Positions 42,865 to 53,708 of a stretch of 64,000 bases of DNA are shown piece after piece (within the stretch, counting starts at the first letter, position 1; the number at the start of each line of letters is the position of its first letter). The translations under genes and the position numbers were made by a program. Location: positions 1-64,000 of the forward strand of contig CAINVY010000002.1 of NCBI GenBank assembly GCA_903854335.1, read 5' to 3'. This stretch comes from an uncultured Candidatus Peregrinibacteria bacterium (GTDB taxonomy: Bacteria; Patescibacteriota; Gracilibacteria; Peribacterales; Peribacteraceae). Under the pieces are notes generated by a model that was not told the DNA's origin, searched no databases, and saw nothing but the letters and a program-made list of their open reading frames with translations.

Positions 42865-45078
42865 ATGAAAGCTCTACTTCGCCTCCTGCGTTTGATGACG
42901 CGGTGGGAACGATGGTTGCTCTTGGCACTCTGCATCATTTTTCTCCTGAGCTTCGCGGGAATATTGCGGGCGTTTTACATTGCGAATACCGTTCTCGCTC
43001 CCGCGAACGGCGGCACGTACATCGAGGGGTCTGTCGGTGAATTGCAGCCGCTCAATCCGTGGTTCATCGTTCAGAATGATGTCAATCGCGACCTCGTTTC
43101 GCTCATCTTTTCTGGCCTGTTAAGATACGATCCGCTGTCGAAGAAGATCGTGGATGATCTCGCGACACTCGATGCGTCCGCGGACTCGAAAGTCTTTACG
43201 CTGCATCTGAAGGACAAGATCTTCTGGCAGGATTCGACGAAAAAGGATCCTCATCCTGTGACGGCGGATGATGTCCTCTTCACGTTCCAAACAATCCAGG
43301 ATCCTCAATTTCCCAATCTTCTCCTTCAGCAAAACTTTCGTGGGGTGAAGATCGAGAAAGTCGATGATCGCACGGTGCGTTTCACGCTCGACGAGCCCTA
43401 CAGTTTCTTCCCGAGTAATCTCACGCTCGGTCTTCTTCCCAAGAAATCGTTTGAGGGAGTTCCCGTGTCGCGGCTCTCTCTCACGACGGACTTCGGGTAC
43501 AGCCCCGTGGGCGCGGGACCGTACCGCCTGAAAAATATTACGCAGACGGAGCTCTCGACGGAGGTGACGCTTGAGCGATTCCAGCGCTCGCTGCCGCCTT
43601 CGTATCGCATCGATCGCATCGTCTTCCGTATTTTCTCGGATTACTCGTCGTTGCTTTCCGATTTGCGAAATTTGCAGGGAGTGCGTCTCGTACCTCGCAA
43701 CGACAAGGGCGATCCGATCATTCCGCGCAACTTTACCGCGCGCGAGTACACGCTTCCCCAGTACGTCGCGCTTTTCTTCAATCTCGGGCACAAGAGTTTG
43801 CAGGATGGAAATCTTCGTTTGGGACTGCAGCTAGGCACGGACAAGAAGGCGCTCTGTGACAGCATCCACCAGCCCGTCCTGGTCGACACGCCATTGCTCG
43901 AGCTCGACAGCTCCGCCTGGCAATACCATTTCGATCCGACGGCGGCGCAGGGTGCTCTTTTCGCTTCGAAGTGGAACCTGCCGGAGAAGGTGCGTCTGCA
44001 GCAATTGCTGGAACAGAACGACGCGAATACCTTGGGGTTTCTCCATGTTCCACCGGTTGCTTTGATCGATACGGGAGGCATTCTCGCGCTGACGGGATCA
44101 CTCAAGGATGTCCCGCTTGGATCGCACATTAATGGTCTGCCTGTGAAACAGAATTTGACGGCTTCGGGAGCGTGGGTGGTGGACATTCCGACCACTACCG
44201 GTACGGGTGCTCTGCATTTCGGGACGAACATCGTTCGACTCACGGATCCGAAAGGGAAGACCGTCGATTCCGCATACATGTTCCGTGCGCAGAACCTGCT
44301 CGATTACAATCGAGCCATGGAGGAGCAACGACTTCTCCGCCTCTTTCTCAAAACCCGCAAAGAGCAGCAGTCGACGATACAGGATGTCACGGTGGCGAAT
44401 TTGTTCTTGGAGAATGGGAAGTTGCGCTTGCGCAGGTCGGATGATCCCGTCTCCATTCGGACGAACGACGCGGGGCAGCAGCTTGTCCTCCATCTTCTCA
44501 CGAGTAACAGTCCTCTGGAATATCCCAAAATCGCAACATACATCCAGAATTCCTGGGCAGCACTTGGCGTGAAAGTGATTGTGGATATTCCGAAATCTCG
44601 CGACGAGTTTCAGAGCCGTCTTCTTAAGCGCGATTACGATGTCCTCCTGTTCGGTCAATCCCTCCTCGATAATCTCGATAGCTTCCCGTACTGGCACAGC
44701 AGTGGCGTTCAGAAAGTGACTGGAAATGCGAATGACCTGCGCCAGGATGCTTACAATCTTTCCCAGTACACTTCGTCCAGGGCCGATACACTTCTCGAAA
44801 CCATTCGCCGTACGAGTGATGAGAGCGAAAGGGAACGTGCGCTCAGCGCGTTGCGCGACATCATCAAGAAGGATGTGCCGGCGATCTTCCTCTACTCCCC
44901 TCTCTACACGTTCGCCCACCATCAAGATATCCTCGGTATCGAGTTGGGTGCGCTCTCGCTTCACTCCGACCGCTTCCTCACGCTCAATCGATGGTATGTC
45001 GAGCAGAATAGGCAATTCCTACCGGGAAAGAGCTGGTGGTCCTTTTTCTCCTGGCTTGGCTCGTTTGCTCGAAGGTGA
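42865..45078 (+). CDS. Membrane-anchored extracellular solute-binding protein, family 5
   Basis: A 737-residue SBP_bac_5 (DppA/OppA-type) protein. One N-terminal helix (WLLLALCIIFLLSFAGILRAF) anchors it; there is no lipobox. Family motifs include LNPWFIVQNDVNRDLVSLIF, VFTLHLKDKIFWQD, PVTADDVLFTFQTIQDP and GYSPVGAGPYRLK, then a late YDVLLFGQSL. About 60 residues near the middle (around 395-460) are extra relative to OppA. No ABC permease or ATPase genes are adjacent, so the transporter partner, if any, lies elsewhere. Confidence 0.9.
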   Translation: MKALLRLLRLMTRWERWLLLALCIIFLLSFAGILRAFYIANTVLAPANGGTYIEGSVGELQPLNPWFIVQNDVNRDLVSLIFSGLLRYDPLSKKIVDDLATLDASADSKVFTLHLKDKIFWQDSTKKDPHPVTADDVLFTFQTIQDPQFPNLLLQQNFRGVKIEKVDDRTVRFTLDEPYSFFPSNLTLGLLPKKSFEGVPVSRLSLTTDFGYSPVGAGPYRLKNITQTELSTEVTLERFQRSLPPSYRIDRIVFRIFSDYSSLLSDLRNLQGVRLVPRNDKGDPIIPRNFTAREYTLPQYVALFFNLGHKSLQDGNLRLGLQLGTDKKALCDSIHQPVLVDTPLLELDSSAWQYHFDPTAAQGALFASKWNLPEKVRLQQLLEQNDANTLGFLHVPPVALIDTGGILALTGSLKDVPLGSHINGLPVKQNLTASGAWVVDIPTTTGTGALHFGTNIVRLTDPKGKTVDSAYMFRAQNLLDYNRAMEEQRLLRLFLKTRKEQQSTIQDVTVANLFLENGKLRLRRSDDPVSIRTNDAGQQLVLHLLTSNSPLEYPKIATYIQNSWAALGVKVIVDIPKSRDEFQSRLLKRDYDVLLFGQSLLDNLDSFPYWHSSGVQKVTGNANDLRQDAYNLSQYTSSRADTLLETIRRTSDESERERALSALRDIIKKDVPAIFLYSPLYTFAHHQDILGIELGALSLHSDRFLTLNRWYVEQNRQFLPGKSWWSFFSWLGSFARR

Positions 45079-45125
45079 AATGGAGATTGCCCTTTTAGCA
45101 TCTTGTGCTCTTGGGTCTTTCTCTC

Positions 45126-45148
45126 CCCGAATTGATCCCGTATTCGGG
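45126..45148 (+). terminator. Possible terminator after the peptide-binding protein gene
   Basis: Perfect 7-bp stem CCCGAAT / ATTCGGG with a 9-nt loop. A short T-containing stretch follows but no clear T-run, so termination is only possible. Confidence 0.35.
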
Positions 45149-45180
45149 CATTTCGATCCCTCCTATTCACATCGACATAG

Positions 45181-45209
45181 TTGACTGGATATTTGGCCTC
45201 CAGTAAACT
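45181..45209 (+). promoter_or_regulatory. Promoter of rplI
   Basis: TTGACT (45181-45186), a 17-bp spacer and TAAACT (45204-45209). The predicted start is near 45216, before the in-frame ATGs at 45228 and 45258. Confidence 0.6.
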
Positions 45210-45257
45210 ACTTTGGCTCTTTTACCGATGAGCAACTTACTCTCCCCATCAGGGATC

Positions 45258-45701
45258 ATGGAAATACTCCTTCTCGAGGATGTCCAAGGCATCGGCAAAA
45301 AAAATGACCTACTGGTCGTCGGAGACGGATTCGCACTGAACTGCTTACTCCCGCAGAGAAAAGCTCTCGTTGCGACTCCCACCGTTCGCAAGCGTTACGC
45401 GGACCGTATCAAGCGACGCGCAGAGGAAAGGGAACAGGAGAAACAGATCCGTGCCAACGCGACGCATGCGCTCGCGGGCAAGACCGTAACCTTTGCGAGG
45501 AAAGCGACGAAAACAGGCAAGCTCTACGCTGCGATTTCTGAAGAGCAGATTGTTTCGGCTCTTCTCGATCAGCATGCGCTGACGATTGTGCCGGATGACA
45601 TTACGATTCCGTCACAGATCAAAGCTGTCGGGACGTTTACTGTGAACGTTCAGTCGAATGGCACAGAGCAGGCTCTCTCCGTCGTCGTGACGGCCCTGTA
45701 G
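45258..45701 (+). CDS. rplI: Ribosomal protein L9
   Basis: A 147-residue 50S protein. MEILLLEDVQGIGKKNDLLVV is the conserved N-terminal domain, GFALNCLLPQRKAL the linker region, and the C-terminal domain ends with VNVQSNGTEQAL. The family start favours ATG 45258. ATG 45228, which would add 10 residues, lies closer to the promoter and cannot be excluded. Confidence 0.92.
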   Translation: MEILLLEDVQGIGKKNDLLVVGDGFALNCLLPQRKALVATPTVRKRYADRIKRRAEEREQEKQIRANATHALAGKTVTFARKATKTGKLYAAISEEQIVSALLDQHALTIVPDDITIPSQIKAVGTFTVNVQSNGTEQALSVVVTAL

Positions 45702-45750
45702 GTTTGGATTCGTACGTCTTACCGGACTTCGGAAACGAAGGGGATCGTGG

Positions 45751-45756
45751 TAGGAT
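45751..45756 (+). promoter_or_regulatory. -10 box of tRNA-Ile
   Basis: Extended TGG-TAGGAT ending 8 nt before the tRNA 5' end. A weak -35 (TTCGGA) lies 17 bp upstream. Confidence 0.5.
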
Positions 45757-45764
45757 TTCTGCAT

Positions 45765-45841
45765 GGGCCAGTAGCTCAGTCGGTTAGAGCACCGGACTTA
45801 TAAGCCGGTGGTCGGTGGTTCAATTCCACCCTGGCCCACCA
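45765..45841 (+). tRNA. tRNA-Ile (anticodon TAT)
   Basis: Acceptor GGGCCAG/CTGGCCC, a D arm with AGCTCAGTCGG, an anticodon stem CCGG/CCGG with loop CTTATAA (anticodon TAT, reading AUA), and a T arm GGTGG-TTCAATT-CCACC. The CCA end is encoded (45839-45841). A Myb-like protein gene begins 36 nt downstream. Confidence 0.93.
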
Positions 45842-45843
45842 GA

Positions 45844-45871
45844 TTGACTAATATTCATAATATATTACTAT
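45844..45871 (+). promoter_or_regulatory. Promoter of the Myb-like gene, leaderless
   Basis: TTGACT (45844-45849), a 16-bp spacer, TACTAT (45866-45871), then exactly 6 nt to ATG 45878. The whole promoter lies in an AT-rich stretch that begins 2 nt after the tRNA-Ile CCA. Confidence 0.7.
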
Positions 45872-45877
45872 ATTTGT

Positions 45878-46660
45878 ATGAGTATTGAGGGTCAGTCGGA
45901 CTGTACAAATCGGGCGCAAATTATTTCTTTGGTAAGCAATCTTGCAAAACGTATTGCTGAAGAAAGCAGAGATGAATTGCGAAGATTAATTTTCGCTGCC
46001 CCTCCCATGACCTACGGTGAAATCGCTCGATCTTTGTTCCCTGATCAGTGCGAGAGAGCGTTTGAAGTAACGAGGAATGCAGTCACAACTGCTGCAAAAT
46101 TGATTCTTACTGCAGCGGAGCAACAATCAGTTTGTGACCGAAATGCGAACATTGGTTATGAACGGCACATTGAAACCTGTGGCAGTACACGATGGTCTTC
46201 TGGTGAAATTCATGAGCTGAAAAGACTTCTCACAGCAGAAGTGTATCCTCCCGGCCATGTCTATGCGGGGAGCCCTTGCTATGGAAAGATTGCAAAGACT
46301 CTCAATGCTATGTTCCATGATCAACAGGATATTCGTACCGGTTCAAGTTGCAGAACATACGTTATTGCAACACAGAAGAAGAATTCATTTCTATTTCAAA
46401 CACAATCACCAGTATTGAGTTTTACACCCTGGATTACCGATGAATGTGACAGACTGAAGAAACTCGTGCAGGATCCTGAACATCAATACTCAGTAGGATC
46501 AAAGGTCGGAGCTCCTGATTGGAAAAAAATCGCAGCAACGTTGAATCGAGAATTTCATAGTGCTGCTTTGAGGGAAGGGGTGAACATTCGCGGGTCAGTA
46601 ATATGCAGAACAAGATACTGGAAACGTTTGCATGCGCCTCATCGACTTACCACTGAGTAA
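45878..46660 (+). CDS. Myb/SANT-like DNA-binding protein, intact copy
   Basis: A 260-residue protein. The N-terminal part has a helix-turn-helix-like segment (MTYGEIARSLF, about residues 45-70). Two Myb/SANT-like repeats follow. The first (about 108-165) reads WSSGEIHELKRLL, YGKIAKTLNAMFH. The second (about 186-255) reads PWITDECDRLKKLVQ, DWKKIAATLNREFH, ICRTRYWKRL. Codon use is clearly more A/T-rich than in neighbouring housekeeping genes, suggesting acquisition. A frameshifted paralog lies at 60655, and each copy sits just 3' of tRNA sequence. DNA binding is inferred; the target is unknown. Confidence 0.8.
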   Translation: MSIEGQSDCTNRAQIISLVSNLAKRIAEESRDELRRLIFAAPPMTYGEIARSLFPDQCERAFEVTRNAVTTAAKLILTAAEQQSVCDRNANIGYERHIETCGSTRWSSGEIHELKRLLTAEVYPPGHVYAGSPCYGKIAKTLNAMFHDQQDIRTGSSCRTYVIATQKKNSFLFQTQSPVLSFTPWITDECDRLKKLVQDPEHQYSVGSKVGAPDWKKIAATLNREFHSAALREGVNIRGSVICRTRYWKRLHAPHRLTTE

Positions 46661-46724
46661 TGATTATTTGTAAACGCACGACAATCTGCTGCCTCAGTGG
46701 CAACATCTTCCTTCTCATGTCCTT

Positions 46725-47714
46725 TCAAGCTGATACGGTTGGCAAGCTGTTTGCCTCTCCTTCGTCCGTAAACTCACCCACGAGCTCCGCGAGCACGTCT
46801 TCCAGTGTCACGAGACCCACGGTCTTTCGCTGATCGGTGACGATGGCGAGCTGCGCGGCATTCTTGCGAAGAATATTGAGAAGCTCGTCGCAGGGAAACG
46901 ATGCATCAACGCGCTGGAGCTTCCGCAGCAGTCCCGTGACAGGACGCTCCCCTCTTCCATCGGCGACGGCCTCCAAAAGATCCATGCCCAGAACGTATCC
47001 GCGTAGATCCTCCAGCGATTTGCCAATGACGGGATAGCGGGAGTAGTGATTCGCGAAGATCAATCGTGCGGCCTGTCGATTGGTGAAGTCGCTGGGGATG
47101 GAGACGATCTTTTCGGCGGGCGTCATCACATCTTTTGCTTTCTTGTCGTTCAGAACGAATGTTCGGTGAATCAATTCCCGTTCATCGGCATCGATGTGTC
47201 CTTCTCCGCCGCCGATGTTGGCCAACGCCCTAATTTGATCTTCCGTGCCCACGTTCCTTTTGCCAGATTTGAACAGCTGAACGATGCGTTCCAGAATGAT
47301 GACGAGCGGATAGAGCACCGTGATGAGGATTATCAGAAATGGTGCGATCCTTCGACTGATGCGCGGAGCATTGTGTGCGCCGAGGGACTTCGGAATGATT
47401 TCGGAAAAAATGATGGTGGCGAACGTCAGGATCGCGGTCACATAGCCGATTGCGTTGCTGCCGTAGAGTGCGATTGCTCTGTTCGCCGCCAGAATGGGAC
47501 CGAGAATATTGGTGACGCTCGTAAAGAGGACGATCACGATGATCGCTCTCGTCGTATGCTGAAGGAGTTTCTTCAACTCCTTTGCTCCCCACTTGTTTTT
47601 CGTAATGAGAACTTCCACCTCGGCGGGTGTCACGTTGAGAATCGCCGCATCAATCATCGCCAGGAATCCCGAGATGGCAACGAACCCGGTGATCAGAAGT
47701 ACGAGACCAATCAT
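46725..47714 (-). CDS. CNNM/CBS-domain membrane protein (CorC-like)
   Basis: A 329-residue protein. The N-terminal CNNM domain has several membrane helices (MIGLVLLITGFVAISGFLAM; IIVIVLFTSVTNILGPILAA; IGYVTAILTFATIIFSEIIP). A CBS pair follows (KKAKDVMTPAEKIVSIPSD; KTVGLVTLEDVLAELVGEF). The CorC_HlyC C-terminal domain is absent. Relatives handle magnesium or cobalt efflux. ATG 47714 is chosen because TATCAT ends exactly 6 nt upstream; the frame is open to 47801. Confidence 0.9.
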   Translation of the reverse strand: MIGLVLLITGFVAISGFLAMIDAAILNVTPAEVEVLITKNKWGAKELKKLLQHTTRAIIVIVLFTSVTNILGPILAANRAIALYGSNAIGYVTAILTFATIIFSEIIPKSLGAHNAPRISRRIAPFLIILITVLYPLVIILERIVQLFKSGKRNVGTEDQIRALANIGGGEGHIDADERELIHRTFVLNDKKAKDVMTPAEKIVSIPSDFTNRQAARLIFANHYSRYPVIGKSLEDLRGYVLGMDLLEAVADGRGERPVTGLLRKLQRVDASFPCDELLNILRKNAAQLAIVTDQRKTVGLVTLEDVLAELVGEFTDEGEANSLPTVSA

Positions 47715-47720
47715 GGTGTC

Positions 47721-47726
47721 ATGATA
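47721..47726 (-). promoter_or_regulatory. -10 box of the CNNM/CBS gene, leaderless
   Basis: TATCAT on the minus strand, ending exactly 6 nt before ATG 47714. Confidence 0.6.
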
Positions 47727-47874
47727 GAGGGATCCCCCATGCACGGCGAATGATAGCTGGAGACTTCGAGGCACATGATCAATATTGTAGTGCGACACCA
47801 TACTTTGCCATGTTGTTCCATTGTTTCATTCTGCTTCAGAAGCAAGAATTCAGCATTCTCTTCCTCAATTTTCT

Positions 47875-48324
47875 ATGAAAAGAAGTTTCTCGATTGTTGC
47901 ATTGTTGTTGGTAGTGGCTGCATCGTATGCCGTCTACGTTGGGAGAAATTCTACGGCTTCCCTCCTCCATGTGGCTGGCTCAGGAAGCTTGCGAATGCAC
48001 TCGGGATCAGGTTCCTTTCGTCGAACAGGAAGCGGAGGATTTGCCCATGGTCCAAGCGCTCTTTCGCAGAGACTCGGTATTTCCGATGAACAAATTCGAG
48101 CCGAGATCAAGGCTGGTAAGACCATTCAGGAAATTGCCAAAGAGCACGGCGTGACGTTGCCGGATCCTCTCCAGCAGCTTGCGGATCGTCTCCATATCTC
48201 GAAGACTGAGTTGCAGAGCGAAATGAAGGGCGGGAAGCCTCTCATGCAGATTCTCAAGGAACATGGCTTGAAGACGCCGCAGCCCTCGCAAAGCTCTCTG
48301 CATTCTTCCGCTCGTTCGAGATAG
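47875..48324 (+). CDS. Small secreted protein with two helical repeats
   Basis: A 149-residue exported protein: signal peptide MKRSFSIVALLLVVAASYAV, a Gly/Ser/Arg-rich linker, then two repeats of about 40 residues. These read LGISDEQIRAEIKAGKTIQE-IAKEHGV and LHISKTELQSEMKGGKPLMQ-ILKEHGL. The repeat pattern recalls small HTH-like units found in secreted CPR proteins. Its function is unknown. Confidence 0.7.
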   Translation: MKRSFSIVALLLVVAASYAVYVGRNSTASLLHVAGSGSLRMHSGSGSFRRTGSGGFAHGPSALSQRLGISDEQIRAEIKAGKTIQEIAKEHGVTLPDPLQQLADRLHISKTELQSEMKGGKPLMQILKEHGLKTPQPSQSSLHSSARSR

Positions 48325-48376
48325 CCGAGCGGATCGAGACAGGTCGCACATTCCCTGACCGTTACGCACGAAGCCT

Positions 48377-49642
48377 ATGGATGATGCATCGGACGCGTTG
48401 GCGTATCATCGGCAAGGAAAACCGGGAAAGATTTCGATCACTCCCACAAAGCCGCTTCATACCATGAGGGATCTTTCTCTTGCGTATACGCCCGGTGTCG
48501 CGGAACCCGTATTGCGTATCGCGGATGATCCGAATGCCGCGTACGAGTACACAGCGAAAGGGAATCTCGTGGCGATCGTAACGAACGGTACGGCGATCTT
48601 GGGACTCGGCAATCGCGGGGCGCTTGCAGCAAAACCCGTCATGGAGGGGAAAGCAGTGCTCTTCAAAAAGTTTGCGGGCATCGATGCGATGGATATCGAA
48701 ATCGCTTCCGAGGATCCGCGAGTGGTGATCGAAACCGTTGCGGCGCTTGAGCCGACATTCGGTGGCATTAATCTCGAGGACATCCGCGCGCCGGATTGTT
48801 TTGAAATTGAACAGCAGCTCCGAGCCAGAATGAATATTCCCGTTTTTCATGATGACCAGCATGGCACGGCCGTCGTGGTTGGTGCTGCTTTGCAGAATGC
48901 GCTCCTTCTTGCCAAGAAGTCGATGCATGATGTCACTGTGGTGATTAATGGTGCAGGGGCCGCCGGATTGGCGATTGCCGCGTTCCTTCTTGAGCTCGGT
49001 GTCGCGAAGGAGCGGTTGCTTGTCTGCGATACGCGAGGAGTGATGTACGAGGGGCGTGAAGAGCACATGAATGTCTATAAGAATCGCTTCGCCGTTTCCA
49101 CGAGAGCGCGTTTTCTTTCTGATGCGTTGCGCGGGGCGGATGTCTTCGTTGGAGTTTCAGCACCGAACATTCTCACACCCGAAATGCTACTGGCGATGGC
49201 GGATCGTCCCGTCATCTTCGCGATGGCGAACCCCATCCCCGAAATTCCTTACGCTCTCGCGCTTGCAACCAGATCGGATGCGATTGTTGCGACGGGGAGG
49301 AGCGACGAACCGAATCAGGTGAATAATGTTCTCTGTTTTCCGTTTATCTTTCGAGGTGCTCTGGACGTGCGTGCTTCCACTATCAATCAGGAGATGAAAG
49401 TGGCCGCTTCAACAGCGATTGCAGAGCTTGCGCGTGAGGATGTTCCGCAGGACATCAAAGAAATTTATGGGATAGCCGACCTCGCATTCGGTCCTCGCTA
49501 CATACTCCCGAAGCCATTTGACCACCGCCTCCTCACCCGAGTTGCTCCAGCCGTTGCCAAGGCCGCCATCGAGAGCGGCGTCGCACGTTTGAAGATCGAT
49601 CTGGATCGTTACAGCGAGTCGGTCGGGAATTTCCTCTCGTGA
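48377..49642 (+). CDS. NAD(P)-dependent malic enzyme
   Basis: A 421-residue enzyme converting malate to pyruvate and CO2. It has [35 protein letters not shown] and [16 protein letters not shown], then [19 protein letters not shown] as the dinucleotide-binding loop and [16 protein letters not shown]. It lacks the phosphotransacetylase-like extension of large MaeB proteins. The cofactor choice is uncertain. A weak TACGCA lies 8 nt before the ATG. Confidence 0.93.
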   Translation: MDDASDALAYHRQGKPGKISITPTKPLHTMRDLSLAYTPGVAEPVLRIADDPNAAYEYTAKGNLVAIVTNGTAILGLGNRGALAAKPVMEGKAVLFKKFAGIDAMDIEIASEDPRVVIETVAALEPTFGGINLEDIRAPDCFEIEQQLRARMNIPVFHDDQHGTAVVVGAALQNALLLAKKSMHDVTVVINGAGAAGLAIAAFLLELGVAKERLLVCDTRGVMYEGREEHMNVYKNRFAVSTRARFLSDALRGADVFVGVSAPNILTPEMLLAMADRPVIFAMANPIPEIPYALALATRSDAIVATGRSDEPNQVNNVLCFPFIFRGALDVRASTINQEMKVAASTAIAELAREDVPQDIKEIYGIADLAFGPRYILPKPFDHRLLTRVAPAVAKAAIESGVARLKIDLDRYSESVGNFLS

Positions 49643-49653
49643 GTTCGGATGCA

Positions 49654-51009
49654 CTATGTTTCTGCGATCCTTTGAAGCAAGGATTGTGCCTCTTCCTTCG
49701 AGGAAATCTCGCCGCGGATCTGGGCATCGTGGAGAATCTTGAGTGCCTCGCCCACGCGCGATCCGGGTTGTATGCCGAGGATGTCCATGACTTGGTCGCC
49801 CGTCAACAGCGGTTTCGGCGGCAGCGGATGGCGGTCGAGAAAAGCAAGGAAGTCGTCGGTGATGGATTGATAGAGCGACGTATCCTGAGGCAGAGTTCCG
49901 GCGATGTCCAATGCGAAGAGGCGCAAGAGATCTTGAAACCACGGGTGGAAGTACCAATGGGCTTTGCGTTCTTCCGTGAGATCCTTGAATACCGACATCA
50001 TCATGTGGTGCTTGATGAGCCATGCGATCTTCTCGATGCGTTTACGGGGACACTGGAGTCGCGTGAGTGCTTCTGAGGCGATCTCGGCTGAGATCGTGGC
50101 GTGCTCATCGAAGCGGATGCGTTCCTTCAAGGAAAAAGTTTTCGCCTTGCCGCTATCGTGGTAGAGGATCGCCAATCGCACGTCGGCATCATCATCGCAT
50201 TGAAATGCGTCGATGCAGCGCATGGTGTGTTCCCAGACATCTCCTTCTCGGTGATAGCCCATCGGCTGCGGAATGCCTTTGCAGACGTAGAGCTCGGGAA
50301 GAACGTATCGCAGAACCGAGAGTTCCCAGAGGTCTTCGAAGGCTCGGGATGGACGTGCGAGTTTCAACATCTTCTCCACTTCTTCCCGTTGCCTTCCCCC
50401 CGAAAGCACTTCCACATGCTGCGCTTGTTCCTGTAACGCCGCGTAGGTCTGCGGGTGGTACTGTCCGTCGATGTGAGAGCGCAGCCGCACGGCGCGGAGG
50501 ATGCGCAGGGCATCGTGGCGGATGCGCAGGGTCGGTTCGCCGATGAAGCGCACGAGACGTTCCTTCAGATCACTTTGTCCGTCAAAGGGATCGTAGATCT
50601 CTCCCGAAATCGGATGCCAATAGAGAGCATTGATGGAGAAGTCCCGCCTCCTGGCATCAGTTTCTTTCTCACCGAATACCACCGCTTCGGGGTGCCTGCC
50701 GTCTGACGCCGCGTCGTCCTCGCGGAAGGTCGTGACTTCGAGGAGATGCTTTCCCATCCCCACGCGGACGCTGCCGAAGGCCGCGGCGCTTCGATCGCAA
50801 CGTTTAAAGAGTGTGGCTATCTGATCCGGGAGCGCCGCAGTCGCGATATCGATGTCTGTCGGGACATTGCCGAGCATCATGTCCCGCACGCTTCCTCCCA
50901 CCCACCACGTATCGAACCCCGCGTCGAAGAGTTTCTCGACCACGGCGTAGGCGCGTTCTCCTTGAGGAGTCGCAAGAATCTTTGCGATGATGTGTTTGGG
51001 AAGAGGCAC
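49654..51009 (-). CDS. cca: CCA tRNA nucleotidyltransferase with HD domain
   Basis: A 451-residue class II nucleotidyltransferase. The catalytic head has WWVGGSVRDMMLG and TDIDIATAALPDQI (the Asp pair), FSINALYWHPISGEIYDPFDG and RIRHDALRILRAVRL. A C-terminal HD domain carries LAILYHDSGKAKTF. It adds or repairs CCA ends; all four tRNA genes in the window already encode CCA, so repair may be its main task. The frame is open to 51255 with no ATG nearby; GTG 51009 gives a normal length and lies in the divergent repeat element. Confidence 0.88.
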   Translation of the reverse strand: MPLPKHIIAKILATPQGERAYAVVEKLFDAGFDTWWVGGSVRDMMLGNVPTDIDIATAALPDQIATLFKRCDRSAAAFGSVRVGMGKHLLEVTTFREDDAASDGRHPEAVVFGEKETDARRRDFSINALYWHPISGEIYDPFDGQSDLKERLVRFIGEPTLRIRHDALRILRAVRLRSHIDGQYHPQTYAALQEQAQHVEVLSGGRQREEVEKMLKLARPSRAFEDLWELSVLRYVLPELYVCKGIPQPMGYHREGDVWEHTMRCIDAFQCDDDADVRLAILYHDSGKAKTFSLKERIRFDEHATISAEIASEALTRLQCPRKRIEKIAWLIKHHMMMSVFKDLTEERKAHWYFHPWFQDLLRLFALDIAGTLPQDTSLYQSITDDFLAFLDRHPLPPKPLLTGDQVMDILGIQPGSRVGEALKILHDAQIRGEISSKEEAQSLLQRIAET

Positions 51010-51091
51010 GGAGTATTCAGTGGGTAGTATTGAGTATACAGTGATGATTTCTTCCCTGAATACCACATACTTACTTCTGTATACTGTGGAC
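51010..51091. repeat. AGTAT-rich imperfect inverted repeat, copy B
   Basis: The entire 82-bp gap between the divergent cca and endonuclease IV-like genes is an AGTAT/ATACT-rich imperfect palindrome sharing AGTATTGAGTAT, CCTGAATAC and CATAC blocks with copy A (22347-22432). A TATACT near each end (51080-51085 plus; 51033-51038 minus) can serve as -10 for each gene. Confidence 0.65.
51080..51085 (+). promoter_or_regulatory. -10 box of the endonuclease IV-like gene, leaderless GTG start
   Basis: TATACT ending exactly 6 nt before GTG 51092. It decides the start. Confidence 0.65.
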
Positions 51092-51916
51092 GTGCTGCGC
51101 TTCGCCGTTGCCGGCTCCCCCCTTTCGACGCCGTCTCCCGGTGGAACGGTCGAAGGACTGAAGCAGGCGAAAGCGCTCGGCATTGCCGCGATGGAAATCG
51201 AGTGGGTCCAGAATGTACCGACCAACATTGAACGTATGAAGGAGATCCAAAGCATGTCGCAGGAGTTGGGTATCGCACTGACTGTTCACGCGCCCTACTT
51301 CATCAATCTAAATTCTCCGGACAAGTCCAAGCTTGCGGCGAGCAAGAAGAGGATTCTCGCTGCGCTTTCCATGGCGGAGCGTGCAGGGGCACACTCCGTC
51401 TGCGTTCATGCCGCGTTCAATCTCGGGCTTCCTCCCGAGAAAGTTTACGATAACGTCCGCCGCGCAGTGGAGGACATTTTGTTGCAGAAGTCTCGGGATT
51501 TTCCACACGTGAATTTGGCGCTAGAGACGATGGGAAAGCATTCGCAGTTTGGCACTCTGGAGGAGGTCCTTCGCATCGGCAGCGAGTTCGGAATTTTTCC
51601 CTGCGTTGATTTCGCACATTTGCATGCGCGTTTTCAGGGGAAGATCAATTCGAAGCTGGAGTGGAATGCGCTGCTGGATCAGTATGAGCAAGCGCTGGGG
51701 AAAGCAGCATTAAAGGATATGCACATGCACTACTCCGGCATCGCCTACGGACCGTCCGGTGAGCGCAAGCACCTGCCCCTTTTGGAGAGCGATGCCAATT
51801 GGAAAGATCTGCTCACCGTTCTGAAGAAGCGGCGTGTCGGTGGCGTCCTCGTCTGTGAATCGCCAATCATGGAGGAGGATGTCTTGCTTCTCAAACATAC
51901 ATACGAAAAACTTTGA
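51092..51916 (+). CDS. Endonuclease IV-like TIM-barrel protein
   Basis: A 274-residue protein resembling endonuclease IV/xylose isomerase-like barrels. Seen are LTVHAPYFINLNSPDK, SVCVHAAFNLG, VNLALETMGKHSQFGTLEE, IFPCVDFAHLHARFQGK and MHMHYSGIAYG, with His, Glu and Asp residues at expected metal sites. Endonuclease IV repairs abasic sites. The match is good but not exact in the C-terminal metal motif, so another barrel activity is possible. GTG 51092 is chosen for the TATACT box. The open frame to 50987 crosses the repeat element. Confidence 0.85.
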   Translation: MLRFAVAGSPLSTPSPGGTVEGLKQAKALGIAAMEIEWVQNVPTNIERMKEIQSMSQELGIALTVHAPYFINLNSPDKSKLAASKKRILAALSMAERAGAHSVCVHAAFNLGLPPEKVYDNVRRAVEDILLQKSRDFPHVNLALETMGKHSQFGTLEEVLRIGSEFGIFPCVDFAHLHARFQGKINSKLEWNALLDQYEQALGKAALKDMHMHYSGIAYGPSGERKHLPLLESDANWKDLLTVLKKRRVGGVLVCESPIMEEDVLLLKHTYEKL

Positions 51917-51995
51917 TGGAATTAGTCAACTGCAACGATCGCCCGATCTTGGGTAGAGTGCCCCTACTCCATCTCCATCACTCCCCCACTCTCTC

Positions 51996-53645
<1,650 letters not shown>

Positions 53646-53651
53646 AGTTAT

Positions 53652-53657
53652 AGAATA
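53652..53657 (-). promoter_or_regulatory. -10 box of the YrbL-like gene, leaderless TTG start
   Basis: TATTCT on the minus strand, ending 6 nt before TTG 53645. A consensus TTGACA lies upstream with a 19-bp spacer. Confidence 0.55.
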
Positions 53658-53708
53658 TTGTCAGAAATTTGAGATCTGTCAATACTCCTCTTTCGGCATC
53701 GGAAGCGC

